A stretch of 64,000 bases of DNA from Grifola frondosa (GCA_001683735.1 LUGG01000019.1:186001-250000), one strand, 5' to 3'; positions 1 through 12,260 are shown, numbered from the stretch's first letter. Numbers and translations: made by a program. Notes: generated from the letters alone by a model not told the origin.

Positions 1-266
1 TCGTGCTCTTCCTCAAATCGTTTTTCTTCATCCTCATCAGGTTCAAACTGTCCAACCTCAACGTCTTCATCATCGACCTGTACATCCTCGTCCCGTCGGC
101 GACGCGATTTCCCTTTGCTCCTAGTTGCGCGGTTGGTTGGTTTGGTTCCTACGTCTTCGGAGTCGCTTTCTGCTTCCGTGCGAGCGCGTTTTACTGCTGG
201 GGAACCCTCAGACACGATATCCTCATCAGATTCAGAGTGGATAGCGACAGCCCTGCGCTTCGGCAT
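1..266 (-). CDS. N-terminal fragment of an SMC6-like protein (partial)
   Basis: This is a start codon plus 88 codons running off the left edge. The protein opens MPKRRAVAIHSESDED, continues through basic nuclear-localisation-like runs (KRAR, GKSRRRRDED) and ends in an acidic stretch with DEDEEKRFEEEHE. The basic/acidic tail ending in an EExxFExxHE-like block resembles what precedes the ATPase head of Agaricomycete SMC6, the SMC5/6 repair-complex subunit. The Walker A region lies outside the window, so the assignment is an inference from a low-complexity tail. Another acidic nuclear protein is possible. An ACGCGT box lies about 50 bp upstream, which would fit a replication or repair gene. Confidence 0.42.
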   Translation of the reverse strand, partial: MPKRRAVAIHSESDEDIVSEGSPAVKRARTEAESDSEDVGTKPTNRATRSKGKSRRRRDEDVQVDDEDVEVGQFEPDEDEEKRFEEEH

Positions 267-833
267 TTTCGAGAGAGTCGTTGAACGTTACAATTAACGT
301 AAAAGACGCGACGCGACGCGTCGAACTTTGGAACACGCAAATGTGTGTATACAAGAACAAATAAGGGCGGGATCGCGTCTGGTCGCGTGGCTTCGGAACA
401 GTCCCGGCGTCTTCACGGACGAAACCATGTACATACGGTACTTTCGAATATTTCCCTCTCGCGACGAATGGCAGAGATACCATTTTTTTTGTATGAGCTG
501 TGTACTGTTTTGCGACCATGAATGTTACATGACTTTCGCGTAAATAAGTTGCAGAGTTACCACATAAACCACTGGAAGCGGCGGCCGCGCTTCTTCGAAT
601 ATAGCCGAGCTGGCACACGCGCAAGCTGCTTGTTTCTCTTCCATATCCTTTATACTCACTTTCTCCTCTTTCACTGGTCTCTGCGGATTCATTGGCCTTG
701 GCTATCTGAGGCATCCATTCACTTTTAAATATCGCTCTTTCTTCCAAGCTCTTGAGAGGATGGCACAGCCAATCATTTATCGCACTCCCCCCTTGCTGGC
801 AGACCCCCCTTCGCAACAGACGAACCCGACTCC
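267..833. other. Divergent intergenic region
   Basis: Upstream region between the minus-strand SMC6-like gene and the plus-strand membrane protein at 834. Apart from the ACGCGT box I see no coding potential or repeat. Short open frames on both strands lack splice or homology support. Confidence 0.5.
316..321. promoter_or_regulatory. MCB-like ACGCGT box
   Basis: ACGCGT sits in a short run of ACGCG repeats about 50 bp upstream of the minus-strand SMC6-like start. In yeasts this hexamer is the MBF (MluI cell-cycle box) site upstream of G1/S genes. Position and neighbour fit, but a hexamer is weak evidence. Confidence 0.3.
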
Positions 834-1935
834 ATGTACGAACAGCAACCGAATCCTGCGCCCAGGGTGAAGCAGCAGCCCCCTCCTGACCCAAACGCCA
901 GGTCATCGCATACAATATGTACGTAACGACATGAGCCTAGTCGTAATTGCGCGCCCAACTTAGCCGCTCAATTCTGCAGGTACGACTCTTACTTAGAGGA
1001 TGGCAGTCGCGCGGAAAACCCTTCGATGATAGCAAGCAGATGCGCCAGCAGCCTATTCCTCTCGCGGCACCCAAGCCTGGATATGCTGCGCCCGTCTCCG
1101 CTCTGAACCTTGCACGCCCGAGTCCTGTAGCGACTCCCGAGGGCCGCTCGCCCGAGATGTCAGAGTTCCCGAAACCGCTGACCCTCGTTAGCCAGCTTCC
1201 AAGCACCCCTCACCCGCTGCAGCCTCCCATGACACCGATAGAGCCTGTCTTTGCTCGTCCTTCCCCGTCCCCGGCACCCCGCGATGTGAAGTTTGCCCCG
1301 AGAAGCCGATCATGCGTGGTGAAACTGAGGAGACCCTGCTACCCAGACGCGGACAGAGGGGCGACGATTTCTGGCGACGGTTCAGCATGGTCGCCAAGGA
1401 GGAACTTAGGACCCCGACCGGCAAACAGAGGTGGGTGTATCCATAATATTGTCTCTGTACATTGCTCAGAGTTATTTGTAGTATGTGGCTCCGTAAGACG
1501 CAGAATGGGACGACCCGCATGTCTCGCTGGATCTGGATCATCGGCATGACTCTGCTGATTGTACGTCTGGTGTCTCCTCCTTGTTGTTGCGCTTCATAGT
1601 TTCCTGCACAGATTATTGTCGCTGCGATTGGTCTCGGCTGGTGGGCATCGCACAATAATACTTCACATAACGCACCCACCGCAATTGGTGGTAGCGCGAA
1701 CGAGAAAGACCTCGGGAGTTCCTCGGTGTCGTCAACTGCCAGCACGGCCGCGACTTCCTCCTCTGCGTTCCATGTCACTCCTACCAATACCGTCGCTCGA
1801 CGAAGCGATCCGATACCCACCGCCTACGCCCTCCCGCTATCCTCGCCTTCGCCTGAGTTAGATAACGACGCTGTTGTGCGCGCTGTACAGTCACACCGGG
1901 CTCGACGGAGCTATCTGAATCGCACCATCCACTAA
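834..1935 (+). CDS. Single-pass membrane protein with proline-rich N-terminus, function unknown
   Basis: Four exons read well: 834-922, 980-1430, 1482-1560 and 1612-1935. The protein starts MYEQQPNPAPRVKQQPPPDP and continues with a Pro/Ala-rich cytosolic-type region (LAAPKPGYAAPVSALNLARP). It then has a conserved block (PIMRGETEETLLPRRG, DDFWRRFSMVAKEE). Next come a basic stop-transfer-like stretch and one hydrophobic helix (SRWIWIIGMTLLI then IIVAAIGLGWW). A Ser/Thr-rich tail with HVTPTNTVARR follows. This layout occurs in Agaricomycete proteins of unknown function. Two single-base frame breaks are needed to join the conserved blocks: a missing T in CCCTT near 1019-1023 and a missing C in CCCC at 1296-1299. 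Both are homopolymers, so I read them as sequence errors. Confidence 0.68.
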
Positions 1936-3063
1936 CTCCACCCCCGATGAATCCGCACATACTCTATCCCGGGATTGGTGTCGTCGCTGACCCGCTTCCT
2001 GTCCGCTCATTACCCATTAGACCAATCATGCTCCCTCTTTCGCGCCACACCGCTGCGGCACTGCTCTCTGCATTTCCGACTCTATTACAATGTGTATACC
2101 CTTGCTGTTTACGTTGAAGAGTTTCCATCCTGGTCCACTCCGTTCGTCGCTGTGAAGGTCTTCTTAGCGATCGCCGTTGACTTTTAATGGGGGAACTTGT
2201 TATTTGGGCTCACTATGGCATATGCTTCGATGGATTAATCGTTTCCCCTAGCTTCATCTCTCGACCGGCATACCCCGCAATGCTTTGTGTACCTTCCACA
2301 CCTTACAAGCCGCGTTGTCATATAGTAAACCACACCTTAGACTATATTGTTTCAATTGTGATAGCGAGGATTCGCTGCTGAACGCGCTTCTGACTTCATG
2401 CTTACTTTGCTCAGAGGATTCATCTCACGAGGACCGCATAGTTTTGCATTCCATACTCGCCGTGTCGTACTGCCATGCATATCATCAGATTGACGAGTAG
2501 CATAGAATGGGGGTTCAATATTATTCCATGACTTTTTCAAGGGCAATGGCCATTAATGGTCATGGGGCTGGCGGGATAGCGCGACGCGTCAAGCACGTGC
2601 TCCAATGAGCGCGTTCTCGACACGCTGCTTTCGACCATGACACGTCGACCTCTGAACGCTTCAAAGACAACTTATACCCTACCGCTAGGACATCTAATAC
2701 GGCTAGCGACGTGGATTTTATCTAGTGTCCAGTGATATTCTGTTTCAACTTGGACTCTTGAAACTTGAATACTTCTCCACTCGATTGAAAGGTACTACCG
2801 AATTACAAACGAGCCGCAGAACATTTACTGTCCAGGCTCCGTCGGCCTCACGTAAGTGATTTTACCAATGTCGAACCGCTAGGCACACCCAGGACCTGCC
2901 TTACACTTCATTTAAATGAAGTATGAGGCGGTGCTCTGCGCTAGATGCTTATGACCTGATTTGACGCGTAATTCAACAACAGGTTAATCTGGTGCAGGTC
3001 TCACCGTGTAGTTGTCCCTGACGGTCTCTGAGCAACCCAGCGTATTCGCGCAGCACGGAGAAG
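1936..3063. other. Intergenic, no supported gene
   Basis: About 1.1 kb between the membrane protein and ALG7. The open frames are short, lack a matching splice pattern and show no recognisable motif. The last part should hold the ALG7 promoter. Confidence 0.5.
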
Positions 3064-4964
3064 ATGACCCAGCCGTTACGCCCACGACCACTCCCGCGAA
3101 TCCTGCTTTTCTCTCTCATTCCTGGCCGCGTTTTGGCTGATCCTCCGGCCTCTTGTTGATCCCATACCTCCGTTACCTGCTCTCCACGCGTCACTCGGGT
3201 TCTCCATACTTGCGCTGCTAGCTTCATTATACCTCGTACCCGCTCTCGGACCCACGTTCGTACAAGCCAATCTGAAAGGAAGAGATCTCTTGAAAACATA
3301 TGACACGCCCATGTGAGATTGTCATTCTTTTGACCCTCCAGAAATTCATTGATTGATCTGTTGTTTTGAGCATAGACCAGAGAGCATCGGGCTCGTCTGC
3401 GCATCGATATATATCCTTCTCCTAATTCTCTTCATCCCCTTCGCGTTCTCCGAATCCATTGTCAACCACAATGACGAACCACAAAAGCCGCGCGAAGGCC
3501 TCGCCATGAGCGAGTTTCCCCATCATCAAGTGAGTTTCTCCACCCCAGCGGTGTCCTTGTCGTCCTGATCTCGTGTGCTGTGTTTGTCCGTTCCAAGCTA
3601 GCAGTGTACCTGTCCTCACTGCTATCGCTCCTGATGGCGACAATGCTTGGGTTCCTAGACGACGTCTTCGACATCCGTTGGCGACACAAGCTGCCCATCC
3701 CGGTTATCGCGTCAATCCCGCTATTGATTGTGTACTACTCGGAACGGGGAAGCACGAACGTCGTCGTGCCCATACCGCTGCGGTGGCTGTTCGGGACCCT
3801 GTTGAACCTCGGTATGTCTGAATGTGAGAGTACACGGAAAATATCTGCCGCTGATATCTTCCGTGCAGGACCCTTGTACTACGTGTACATGTCCCTGCTG
3901 TCCACATTTTGCACGAATAGCATCAACATTCTTGCGGGTATCAATGGCTCGGAAGTTAGCCAGGCGATCGTCATCGCTGTCCCGTAATCCTGAATGATCT
4001 GCTGTATCTGCCGTGGCCTGTGGGCTTCCGTATTCCACTGCCTTTGCATGTTCTAGGCGGGCAGGTCGAGGTTGGTGGCGTGTGGAGCGCAGGTATGGCA
4101 TACGGCAGCAGAATCCTCGTCGAACGTCATCTATTCAGCCTATACTTTATGCTGCCGCTTCTCGGCGTCTGCCTCGGTTTCCTGTACCACAACTGGTGAG
4201 CACTGGCCCGATCCTGGTCCTCAATCGCTCTGCGCTGATCTGTCACCTGGATCGTTCGCGGGTGCAGGTACCCTGCACGCGTGTTCCCAGGCGACACGCT
4301 GTGCTACGTGACCGGGATGGCATTCGCGGTAGTTGGGATCCAGGCGCACTTCTCAAAGACGTTGCTCCTTTTCTTCCTCCCGCAGATCGCTAATTTTGTG
4401 CTTTCGTGCCCACAACTGTTCGGGCTCGTGCCGTGTCCCCGGCATCGCGTGCCCAGGTGCGTCTTTCTCTTTGTCCCGCCGGCACTGCCCCGCAGGCCTA
4501 GACCGCCGATGCTGACGCTACCCCGGGGCCCGCAGATACGACGCGGAGACGCAGCTGCTGCATCCATCCCGGGCGGAGTTCAAGGAGCATGCGCCGTCGC
4601 GCGCGGCGGTGCTCGTCCTGCGCGCACTCTCCACGCTGGGGCTGGCGGAGGTGACGCGCGACCCAAGGACGGGTGCAATCACGCAGACGACGAACCTTAC
4701 GATTCTGAACGTGTTCCTCCTCCGACTCGGGCCGATGAGGGAGGACCGTCTCGTCAGAACACTGATTTGCGCTCAGGTGAGTTGCGCGAAGACTAAATTG
4801 GCTCTCGTGTTGCTATTTCGAACGCGCGTTCTTCTATTGCGCGAGCTCGCTTGTGCGTCGTGGGGCTCACGTGCTGACGTTTGTGATAGGTTTCCGGGAG
4901 CGTGCTGGCGTTCGTGGTGCGGTATGGATTGGCAGGATTGGTGTATGATGGCAACAGACGGTAG
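3064..4964 (+). CDS. ALG7: UDP-GlcNAc:dolichyl-phosphate GlcNAc-1-P transferase (ALG7/GPT)
   Basis: This ER multi-pass enzyme transfers GlcNAc-1-phosphate to dolichyl phosphate, the first and tunicamycin-sensitive step of N-glycan precursor synthesis. Family blocks appear in order: [49 protein letters not shown] (Asp-rich catalytic loop), [48 protein letters not shown] and [15 protein letters not shown]. The end is [13 protein letters not shown]. Exons are about 3064-3312, 3376-3529, 3598-3811, 3869-4195, 4268-4456, 4536-4776 and 4890-4964. Frame breaks fall near 3100-3115 (start region) and at about 3980-3984, where VIA must continue into [12 protein letters not shown]. Both look like one-base errors because flanking codons are perfectly conserved. 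Confidence 0.93.
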
Positions 4965-5744
4965 TGATTGGTCGATGTATGTACTGTATATATGTATGTA
5001 TATACGTGCATGCATGTGTTCCGGCAGAAAGGTACCTTTGTCTGATGAGTCTGGCTTTGCCGACGCAGTGAGTCGCCAATATTGACAGTTTGGGGTGCGA
5101 AGATGGCATTCATCAAGCTTCATCAAGCTTCGTCAAGCTCAATTGGCTTGCCAGGCGAACGTTGAGCATCAGATGTGCGGGCATGTGCCTCGCAGAAAAC
5201 GCAATACGTCGAGGAAACTGTCTCATGCGCGGTCGGTTGCACCGAGCACGACCGGAAGAAGACGCCAGCCACTCAAAGTCCGATTGCGCGGGAGTATTTA
5301 TACCAACATGGCAAAGCAGGATCAACGGCTACGTGAACAAGAACAAGCCAAGGCCGAGGGTGATGGGGATAGAGCGTATACACGCGAGGCGGGTGGTCGG
5401 CGATGGGGCCATCGCACAAGAAACTGACTCGCTGCGGGTCTTGTATGAGTCTGAGCGAGTCTTGTTGGAGGGAGTAGGGTCGGCTTTATACGGCCGAAGA
5501 GAAAAGCCGATCCCGGGGACGACGGACGCTCCGCCGGCGTCTAGCTCCGAGCATATGCGGGCAGGTGTTACTCCACCTCGGCTCGTCCCGTCTATCACAT
5601 GCTCAAATGTCCATGACGGAAGTACAGACCTCGCACGCACAAACGATCTAGACATATTATGCTGCAATTAATGCACCCCGTTCTTACTTTCATCCCGTTC
5701 CACGTTCTCCCTTCTTTCCTTCCCCCCTCCATCTCTTCTCCACC
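4965..5744. other. Intergenic region upstream of isocitrate lyase
   Basis: It contains ALG7 3' sequence, a short tandem repeat at 5111-5140 and the pyrimidine-rich leader before the ICL start codon. An open frame of about 190 codons on the plus strand shows no family resemblance and is probably chance in GC-rich DNA. Confidence 0.5.
5111..5140. repeat. Three tandem copies of a 10-mer
   Basis: CATCAAGCTT occurs twice exactly and once as CGTCAAGCTC, head to tail. It lies in the 3' region of ALG7, upstream of ICL. Confidence 0.8.
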
Positions 5745-7648
5745 ATGTCCTACAACGAGCGTGCCGCTTTCCAAGCTGAAGTCGCAGAGGTCGAGCGGTG
5801 GTGGAAGGTCTTTAGCTTTTCTCTCCATCCCCTATAACCTGTTCAGAAACCCCTAACATTCTTTTTTTCTTACCAGGACCCGCGATTCGCCCAGGTGAAG
5901 CGTCCATACACCGCCGCCGATGTCGTGTCGAAGCGTGGCACACTCCGCATCTCCTACCCCTCCGACGTCCAGGCCAAGAAGCTCTGGGGAATCCTCTCAG
6001 AGCACTTCAAGCGCGGCACCCTTCACATACCTATGGCGCGTGAGTGAAATTATCAGCTCAATCCGAATGTTGCTCACTATAATGTCAGTCTCGATCCCGT
6101 GCAGGTGACCCAGATGGCGAAGTACCTCGAAACTGTCTATGTCTCTGGTTGGCAGTCATCCAGCACGGCTCCTAGCACCAACGAGCCTGGTCCCGATCTT
6201 GCCGGTCAGATCCTTTTTTTTTTTCACCGTTACGTGTAAATTCACATTTTCGCAGACTACCCTTCGAACACCGTTCCCAACAAGGTCGAGCACCTTTTCT
6301 TGGCCCAGCTCTTCCATGACCGGAAACAGCGCGAAGCACGTTCGCGTCTCTCCGATGCACAGCTCGCTTCTACCCCCATCATCGACTACCTCCGGCCCAT
6401 TGTCGCAGACGCCGACACCGGCCACGGTGGCCTCACCGCTACCATGAAGCTGGCCAAGATGTTTGTCGAGAAGGGTGCTGCCGGTATCCACATTGAGGAC
6501 CAGGCACCCGGCACCAAAAAGTGCGGACACATGGCCGGCAAGGTCCTCGTCCCCATTTCGGAGCACATCAACCGTCTCGTTGCGATTCGCCTACAGTTCG
6601 ATATCATGGGCGTCAACAACCTCGTGGTCGCCCGCACTGACTCTGAGGCTGCTACGCTCATCACCACTAACGTTGACGAGCGCGATCACGCCTTCATCCT
6701 CGGCTCGACTAACCCCAACCTGCGTCCGCTCGTCGTTGAACTCACTGAGGCGGAGAAGGCCGGCAAGACCGGTGCTGCGCTCGAGGCCGTCGAGGAGCAA
6801 TGGATGAACGCTGCGAACATCCAGCTCTTCTCTGTCACCCTCTCCGAGGCGTTGCGCGCTCAGACAGGCGCATCTCCCTCGACGATCGCGCGCTTCCAGT
6901 CGCGTGTCGCGCATTCCTCCTATCCCGACGCGGTTGCGATCGCGAAGAAGGAGTTCGGCCTGAAGACGGTGCCGTTCTGGAACTGGGATGCGCCGCGGAC
7001 ACGCGAAGGCTTCTACCGCTACCAGGGTGGAACGCAGTGCGCCATCAACCGAGCGGTTGCCTTTGCGCCGTACTCTGACCTGTTGTGGATGGAGACGAAG
7101 AAGCCCATCCTGGCGCAGGCGAAGGAGTTCGCTGAGGGCGTGCACGCAGCGTACCCGCAACAGTGGCTCGCGTACAACCTGAGCCCATCCTTCAACTGGG
7201 ACGCTGCTGGCCTCGGCCCGAAGGACATGAAGGACTATGTCTGGGCGCTAGGCAAGCTTGGCTTCGTCTGGCAGTTCATCACGGTATGTGTTTCTTCGTG
7301 TGCAGATGGGGTCATTGCTCATTAGTGCGGTTTGCAGCTCGCGGGTCTGCACTCGAACGCGTACATCAGCGACCTGTTTGCGAAGACGTTCGCGACGGAG
7401 GGCATGAAAGCGTACGTCGAGCTCATCCAGCGGCGCGAGCGGGACATCGGCTGCGATGTGCTCACTCACCAAAAGGTACGCGATTGCGTCGATCACTGAG
7501 ATTGCGTTGCTCATTGTTGTCGCTGCAGTGGAGCGGAGCGGACTACATGGACAACCTGATGAAGACCGTCACCGGCGGCGTGTCCTCCACCGCTGCCATG
7601 GGCAAGGGCGTCACTGAGGACCAGTTCGGCGCCAAGAGCAAGCTCTGA
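5745..7648 (+). CDS. ICL1: Isocitrate lyase (glyoxylate cycle)
   Basis: It cleaves isocitrate to glyoxylate and succinate, letting the fungus grow on acetate or fatty acids; it is usually glyoxysomal in fungi. The start gives [20 protein letters not shown]. The active-site signature [13 protein letters not shown] is present. So are [57 protein letters not shown] and [10 protein letters not shown]. Exons: 5745-5807, 5877-6039, 6089-6204, 6256-7283, 7338-7475 and 7529-7648, each with GT-AG introns of about 50-70 bp. The junction after exon 2 is one base out of phase: the codons for PMA then SLDPVQ need one more base at about 6039. The last residues are GAKSKL. SKL is the canonical PTS1, which supports peroxisomal import. 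Confidence 0.97.
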
Positions 7649-8154
7649 GCTGCATCTGGCGCGGGCGGTGGATGTGGTGCTGGTGGGTGTGAACGGACTG
7701 TTGACTGTTGGTCAGGCGCCGTCATTGCATATCACGACGGTGTTTGTTCCGTGTAATATGGGATATCAATACTTGTATGTCTACCAATGATACGCATCAG
7801 ATCATACTATCTCAGGAGGGGTGTGGTCTGCTAGAAAAGAGATAGATGCATTGAAATATGTTGCTCTTTATATACGGTACGCGATCGATATCTTAGATAG
7901 ATGTTTGCATCGGGGATGGCTTCTCGGTCAATGGGACAAAAGCCACGGAGAGACGGATGCTTGCAGTCTCTGATCCGGAAGCTTTCAAGCTATACATCTT
8001 AACACAATGTCTTCGCGCGTAGACCGTTCAATTCTAAGTCTTTCGTCATTATATGGTTCGTACATATGGCAAAGGCAGAAGCTCGATGAAGGGTATTATG
8101 CATAGCTTCTGCATGGAGTCCATCCGCAGACGTTCACATTCGACCAGAATTATA
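7649..8154. other. Convergent 3' region
   Basis: Shared downstream region of ICL (+) and the Cys/His-cluster gene (-). It is AT-richer than its neighbours. I see no gene or clear repeat in it. Confidence 0.5.
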
Positions 8155-10330
8155 TCAAGGATCCGCGGTGTGCGACACCTTCACAGTGACCTTCTCGCCT
8201 TCAATGCCGCCGTCCTTTATGGCCGGCTCTGCTATCGCGACAGTCACCTCCATCATTCCTCCGCACTGTCCTCTTCGCCGGCCTTGCACGGGCGGCCCCG
8301 CAGGCCTCTTACCGCACGCGCAGGCGTGCTGGCATAGCACCTTAATAATTTTGTTATTCCGTTTCTCCTTGAAGTCTTCCAACCCCGCGCCAACATGGTA
8401 TCTGCAAACGCAAGAACGAGGTACGGCTTCGTAGGTAAGACGAGGCGCGCACGGGAAACAGAACGCACCGGATGCCCACATCCGCGACGCTCTCCTTCAT
8501 CTTTGCCAGCCGGGCATTCAACATGTGCCTTGGGTTCCGCACTGTGCAGAAACACCCCCGGAATTCTATAACCTTCTCACTCTTCTCGGACTTCTCAATA
8601 CTCTCCTTGAGTGCTTTGAACAGCTCCGCCTCAGTCTGATACTCTAGGCCATCCTCGAGAAGCTGCTGTGTGGGCGCGACGGCATTTGTGCTCGTCCTCG
8701 TCCCAGAAGCAGCTCCGGGTTCGGTGCGCCGCTCCCTCCATCGATCCATCCACTCTTGGAGCTCAGGAAGCCCGGGAGTCTTCCGCAGCGCTCTCTCCCG
8801 CGCTTCTGCCGACATTTAGGGCACCATTTAAAGCTGCGCTCGCCTTCCGTATGTGATGGCAAGGGTGCTTTGCACGACGCACATGTCGCGGCGGCGCTGC
8901 CTTGCACAGATTGCTGAGTAGCACTGGATACATCAGACACGCTGGATGCCTCTCGTGTCGGCAACGCAGGAAGCGGGGCGGAGAAAGTGAACTCTTCTCG
9001 AGAAGGGGAGAGACGTGACGTTCTGGGGGCATGGGCTTACGTGGAACATCCGGCAGTGGAAAGGCCCCGTCGGAAGCGGGTGCAGCCATTCTGCTGGGAA
9101 GGGCTCCCAAAAAGAAGACAGGATAGGGCTGAACATATTCCATAGGTACCAGAAAGCCAGAAGATGAAGAGAACCTCTGGGAAGAGGACGAAGGGACATG
9201 ATGGCGGGAGGAGCTGGTGGGAGATTTTTTCCGTTTCGTTATCCGCTCAGCCACACTATTCGACTGCGATGATCCAACATGTTTCTCTTCGACCTTCCGG
9301 CGCTTCCTCTTGGCATCGGCAGGAGGGGCGGAACGCTTCCCGCCAGTCAGAGTATGGTCCTGGGAAACAATTGAGCGTTCTGCAGGGAGAGAGATATTCG
9401 CGGGACCAGAAAGACCATGCGATCGAGAATCGAGCTGATTGGACATTCGGGCGCATGATTGACGTACAACAGGCCCGGCGCCATTATCCTTGGGCAAAGA
9501 GGAAGTCATTGGCGACATTGAGATGCTGTCACGAGCAACTGCCGAAGTTTCGTGATCCACAGCCTCCTTCGAGGGAAGCTTGGGGACGAGCGGTGCGTGG
9601 GAAGAGAGGGATTTCATTGGTCTCGGTTTCGCAATGACCACGGAAGGCCCCACATCTTTGGGCTTGCTGGAACACGACCCTGCACCCTTCGAATTTCTCG
9701 AAGAGTTCGGCAAAGCACTCGCATTTGCACTCGCAGGCGTTTTGCGCGTGCGACGATGAGTGGAAGATAAGGTTGATTTCGTAGATTTGGGACCATCGAG
9801 ACGCGTGTCAGGTTCGTCGTCAGACGAGATAGCTATAGGTTTAGATGCATCAGATCCCTGATGCGCATCGGGGACATCCAGGGAGGCCGAGTCAATTGAC
9901 TTCAGTGCCTTGCTGCCTTTGTGTTTCTTCAGCGCATGGCGGCGTACAACAGCCGCGTTCTTGTTAGAAAACTGTCCACAACAACATTCCATCTCTTTTG
10001 AGGTCATGTCTCGCAATATCTTAACTTTCTTGTCTGCGAACCGTGTCATTCACAAGAAGCCGCATACGATCAATAGAAATCCTCACCTCCATACCATATG
10101 GAAGTGAATGCTCCGTGAAAATTTGAGACATGGGACTGCAGATTGTGCTCGCACTGATAGGACGAATCCGCCTGACAGTTATAGTCGCAACCTTCGTACC
10201 GGCAACCCTTCTGGAAGATGCGTGTACCCCCGCTGAGCTTGACAGCCTCCTCAGCGACGGACCTGACAGAACGGAGTCTTGTCAGAGACTCCAATATAGA
10301 TTGTAAGCGGAAATATAAAGACACTTGCAT
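8155..10330 (-). CDS. Predicted zinc-binding nuclear protein with several Cys/His clusters, function unknown
   Basis: Spliced protein with N-terminal C2H2-like clusters (CRYEGCDYNCQ to HVSNFH, then ECCCGQF to RRHALKKH). A long Ser/Pro/Lys linker with basic runs (KRKRRK, ITKRKKSP) follows. Then comes a zinc-ribbon-like CASCKAPLP to WCPKCRQK. A conserved C-terminus carries CTVRNPRHMLN, RYHVGAGLEDFKEKR and CQHACACGK near GRRRGQCGGM. Introns are visible inside the first finger region (donor after IWYG), before SSVSDVSS (donor GTAAGC) and after KESVADVG. One base is missing near 8806-8815, where KCRQK must continue into RERALRKTPGL. The first methionine is uncertain because an intron may lie upstream. 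The C-terminal block recurs in Agaricomycete proteins of unknown role; a DNA- or chromatin-associated function is only inferred. Confidence 0.66.
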
Positions 10331-10586
10331 CGTGAGGGACCGCAGGGGTACTCGTTTCTGTGCCAGCGGTAAGTTAAACCTGCGTGATTTCGCCTAAGCC
10401 TTCGCCTACTACTTAAGTGGTCTCGGATGTCACGGTCACGTCGCGTTAACATCACGTGAGCGCGTCGAGAGCGCTTCGAGAAAGTGGATGAGAGCGAAAA
10501 ATCTGATTGCTACTATACAAGTCCTTACGATGGCAACTGCATACTCTAAGAAGTAATTACACTGTCTCCTCACTGCTATATGGCAT

Positions 10587-12260
10587 TCATCCCCAAAGGA
10601 AGATCTCACCCGAATGATAGCGGTCTCCCTTGACCTCATGGCACGATAGCACAGTCATGATCTCATTTATCTCTTCCTGAGTGAGCTCGACATTGCCTCC
10701 CGCAAGGTTTTCCAGGATGCGCTTCTTTTTCCTATAACATAATGGTGAGCAGCTTGATTTTGTCTTAATATACACCACACGTACGACGACCCGGGAAGCG
10801 GGATAACGTGTGGGCCGAGGGAGCCAACCCAGGCGATGCACAGCTGAGCGGGGGTAATCGCTTTCTTCTCGGCGAGCACGCTGATAGCATTGACGATCGA
10901 CATGTTGTGCTTGAAGTTCTGCACATTTCGGGAGGGTAATATTCAGTGTTGGCGGTGATCGTGAGAAAGTAGTAACTGCACGCACCTCCAGCTGGAATCG
11001 ATCATACACTCGTCTGATATCACCATCTACTCACAGATATTTAGAAAAAATGGAGATTGACGAGTGGCAGAATGACCCACCGGGAAGGTCATCAAGGCTT
11101 TTAATAGAACCTGTCAAGAAGCCATTTCCGAGAGGACTACAGGAAATACGAGGATTGGAATGCATTCGTAAGTGCCGACGGCAATAATGCACTTACGAGT
11201 ATGCTGCGACCGCAATGCCGAGCTCACGCGCAGTTGCGATTACTCACAAAGTTCGGGGAGTCAGTACGGCGATAGGTAACATTAGTTGAGTAGCGCCGCA
11301 TACCTTTCTTGGTCTCCTCCTCATACATCCACGGGCTGACCTCAATTTCCACGACCGAAATGGGGTGTACCTGAGCGTTGCACATACACCAAGGTGAGCA
11401 TCTTTCTCGCTTACACAAATGGTATGAAAATGCAGCGTACCGCATGCGCACGTCTCAGCGTATCCGCTCGGCACTCGGACATGCCGATATGATCGAACTT
11501 TCCTTCGTGGATGAAGCCCACCAACGTCTTGATTTCCTCCTCAATGGGCACGTGGGGATCAACACGCGCACACTGAAATAGGTCTAGTCTCTTTGTACCG
11601 CGAAGCTTGGAGACGATGAGATCAACACTGCGCCTGAGGTTTTGGGGCCTGAGCAATATGCCGTAAAGGATTAACAAATATGTCGGAAATGAAATGACAT
11701 CAACGGCTTACGAGGCATCGGGAACGAGCGCCCCTTCCTTCTGACCGCCCTAGTAGAGGGGTCAAAGTTTAATCCCGGACACATACGTCCAGCAGCGCAC
11801 AATTGAGTACCTTGACGGACAGAAAAACCCGGTCGGTATATTCAGGATACTTCTCAAAAAAGCGAGCGACGAGCTCGAGGCCTGCCGTGGAAAGTTTGTG
11901 TCCGTAAAATTCACCTGAAGTGGGAGATAAGTTCTCTGGAATATAATGAGTGCAAAACACTCACCGCTGTTTATCAGCATCTTGACACCGAGCGGAAGGG
12001 CATCGATGCCGGTCTTGATCGCCTCGAAAGCTTGCTCGTCGGGCACAGGTGTCGGTGCCCATCTGTTCGAACGAAAGAGTGCTCTGTAAATTTGGGAACG
12101 TCTCGGACTAGTTCAACGCACGTCATCATCATCAGCCCATGCTGGCAAGAAAAATGTGAACACAAGAAGCAATTGGTAGATCGGTTCGACTTACAGCGAC
12201 TTTCGCAACGGCAACATCAGAGGCCGTTCCTCCGAGCTGGACAGTCTTCTGCGACGTCAT
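10587..12260 (-). CDS. Aldo-keto reductase, pyridoxal reductase-like (AKR8 type)
   Basis: NADPH-dependent reductase related to fission-yeast Plr1, which reduces pyridoxal to pyridoxine; the substrate here is inferred. The start gives [20 protein letters not shown]. Blocks follow in order: [29 protein letters not shown] (catalytic Tyr; Asn where many AKRs have Asp), FLSVKGG (catalytic Lys), [82 protein letters not shown] and VIPLPGSS (cofactor loop). It ends GEIFLWG. About ten short introns all have GT-AG ends, and unlike most genes here the frame reads through without a break. First exon 12195-12260. Confidence 0.92.

Noticed and set aside
5090..5671. 193-codon plus-strand open frame before ICL1
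   Set aside because: No family resemblance, overlaps similar-length frames on the other strand, contains a tandem repeat and sits in the promoter interval.
6591..7160. 189-codon minus-strand frame inside ICL1
   Set aside because: Antisense of a highly conserved enzyme exon; Arg-rich composition typical of antisense GC-rich codons.
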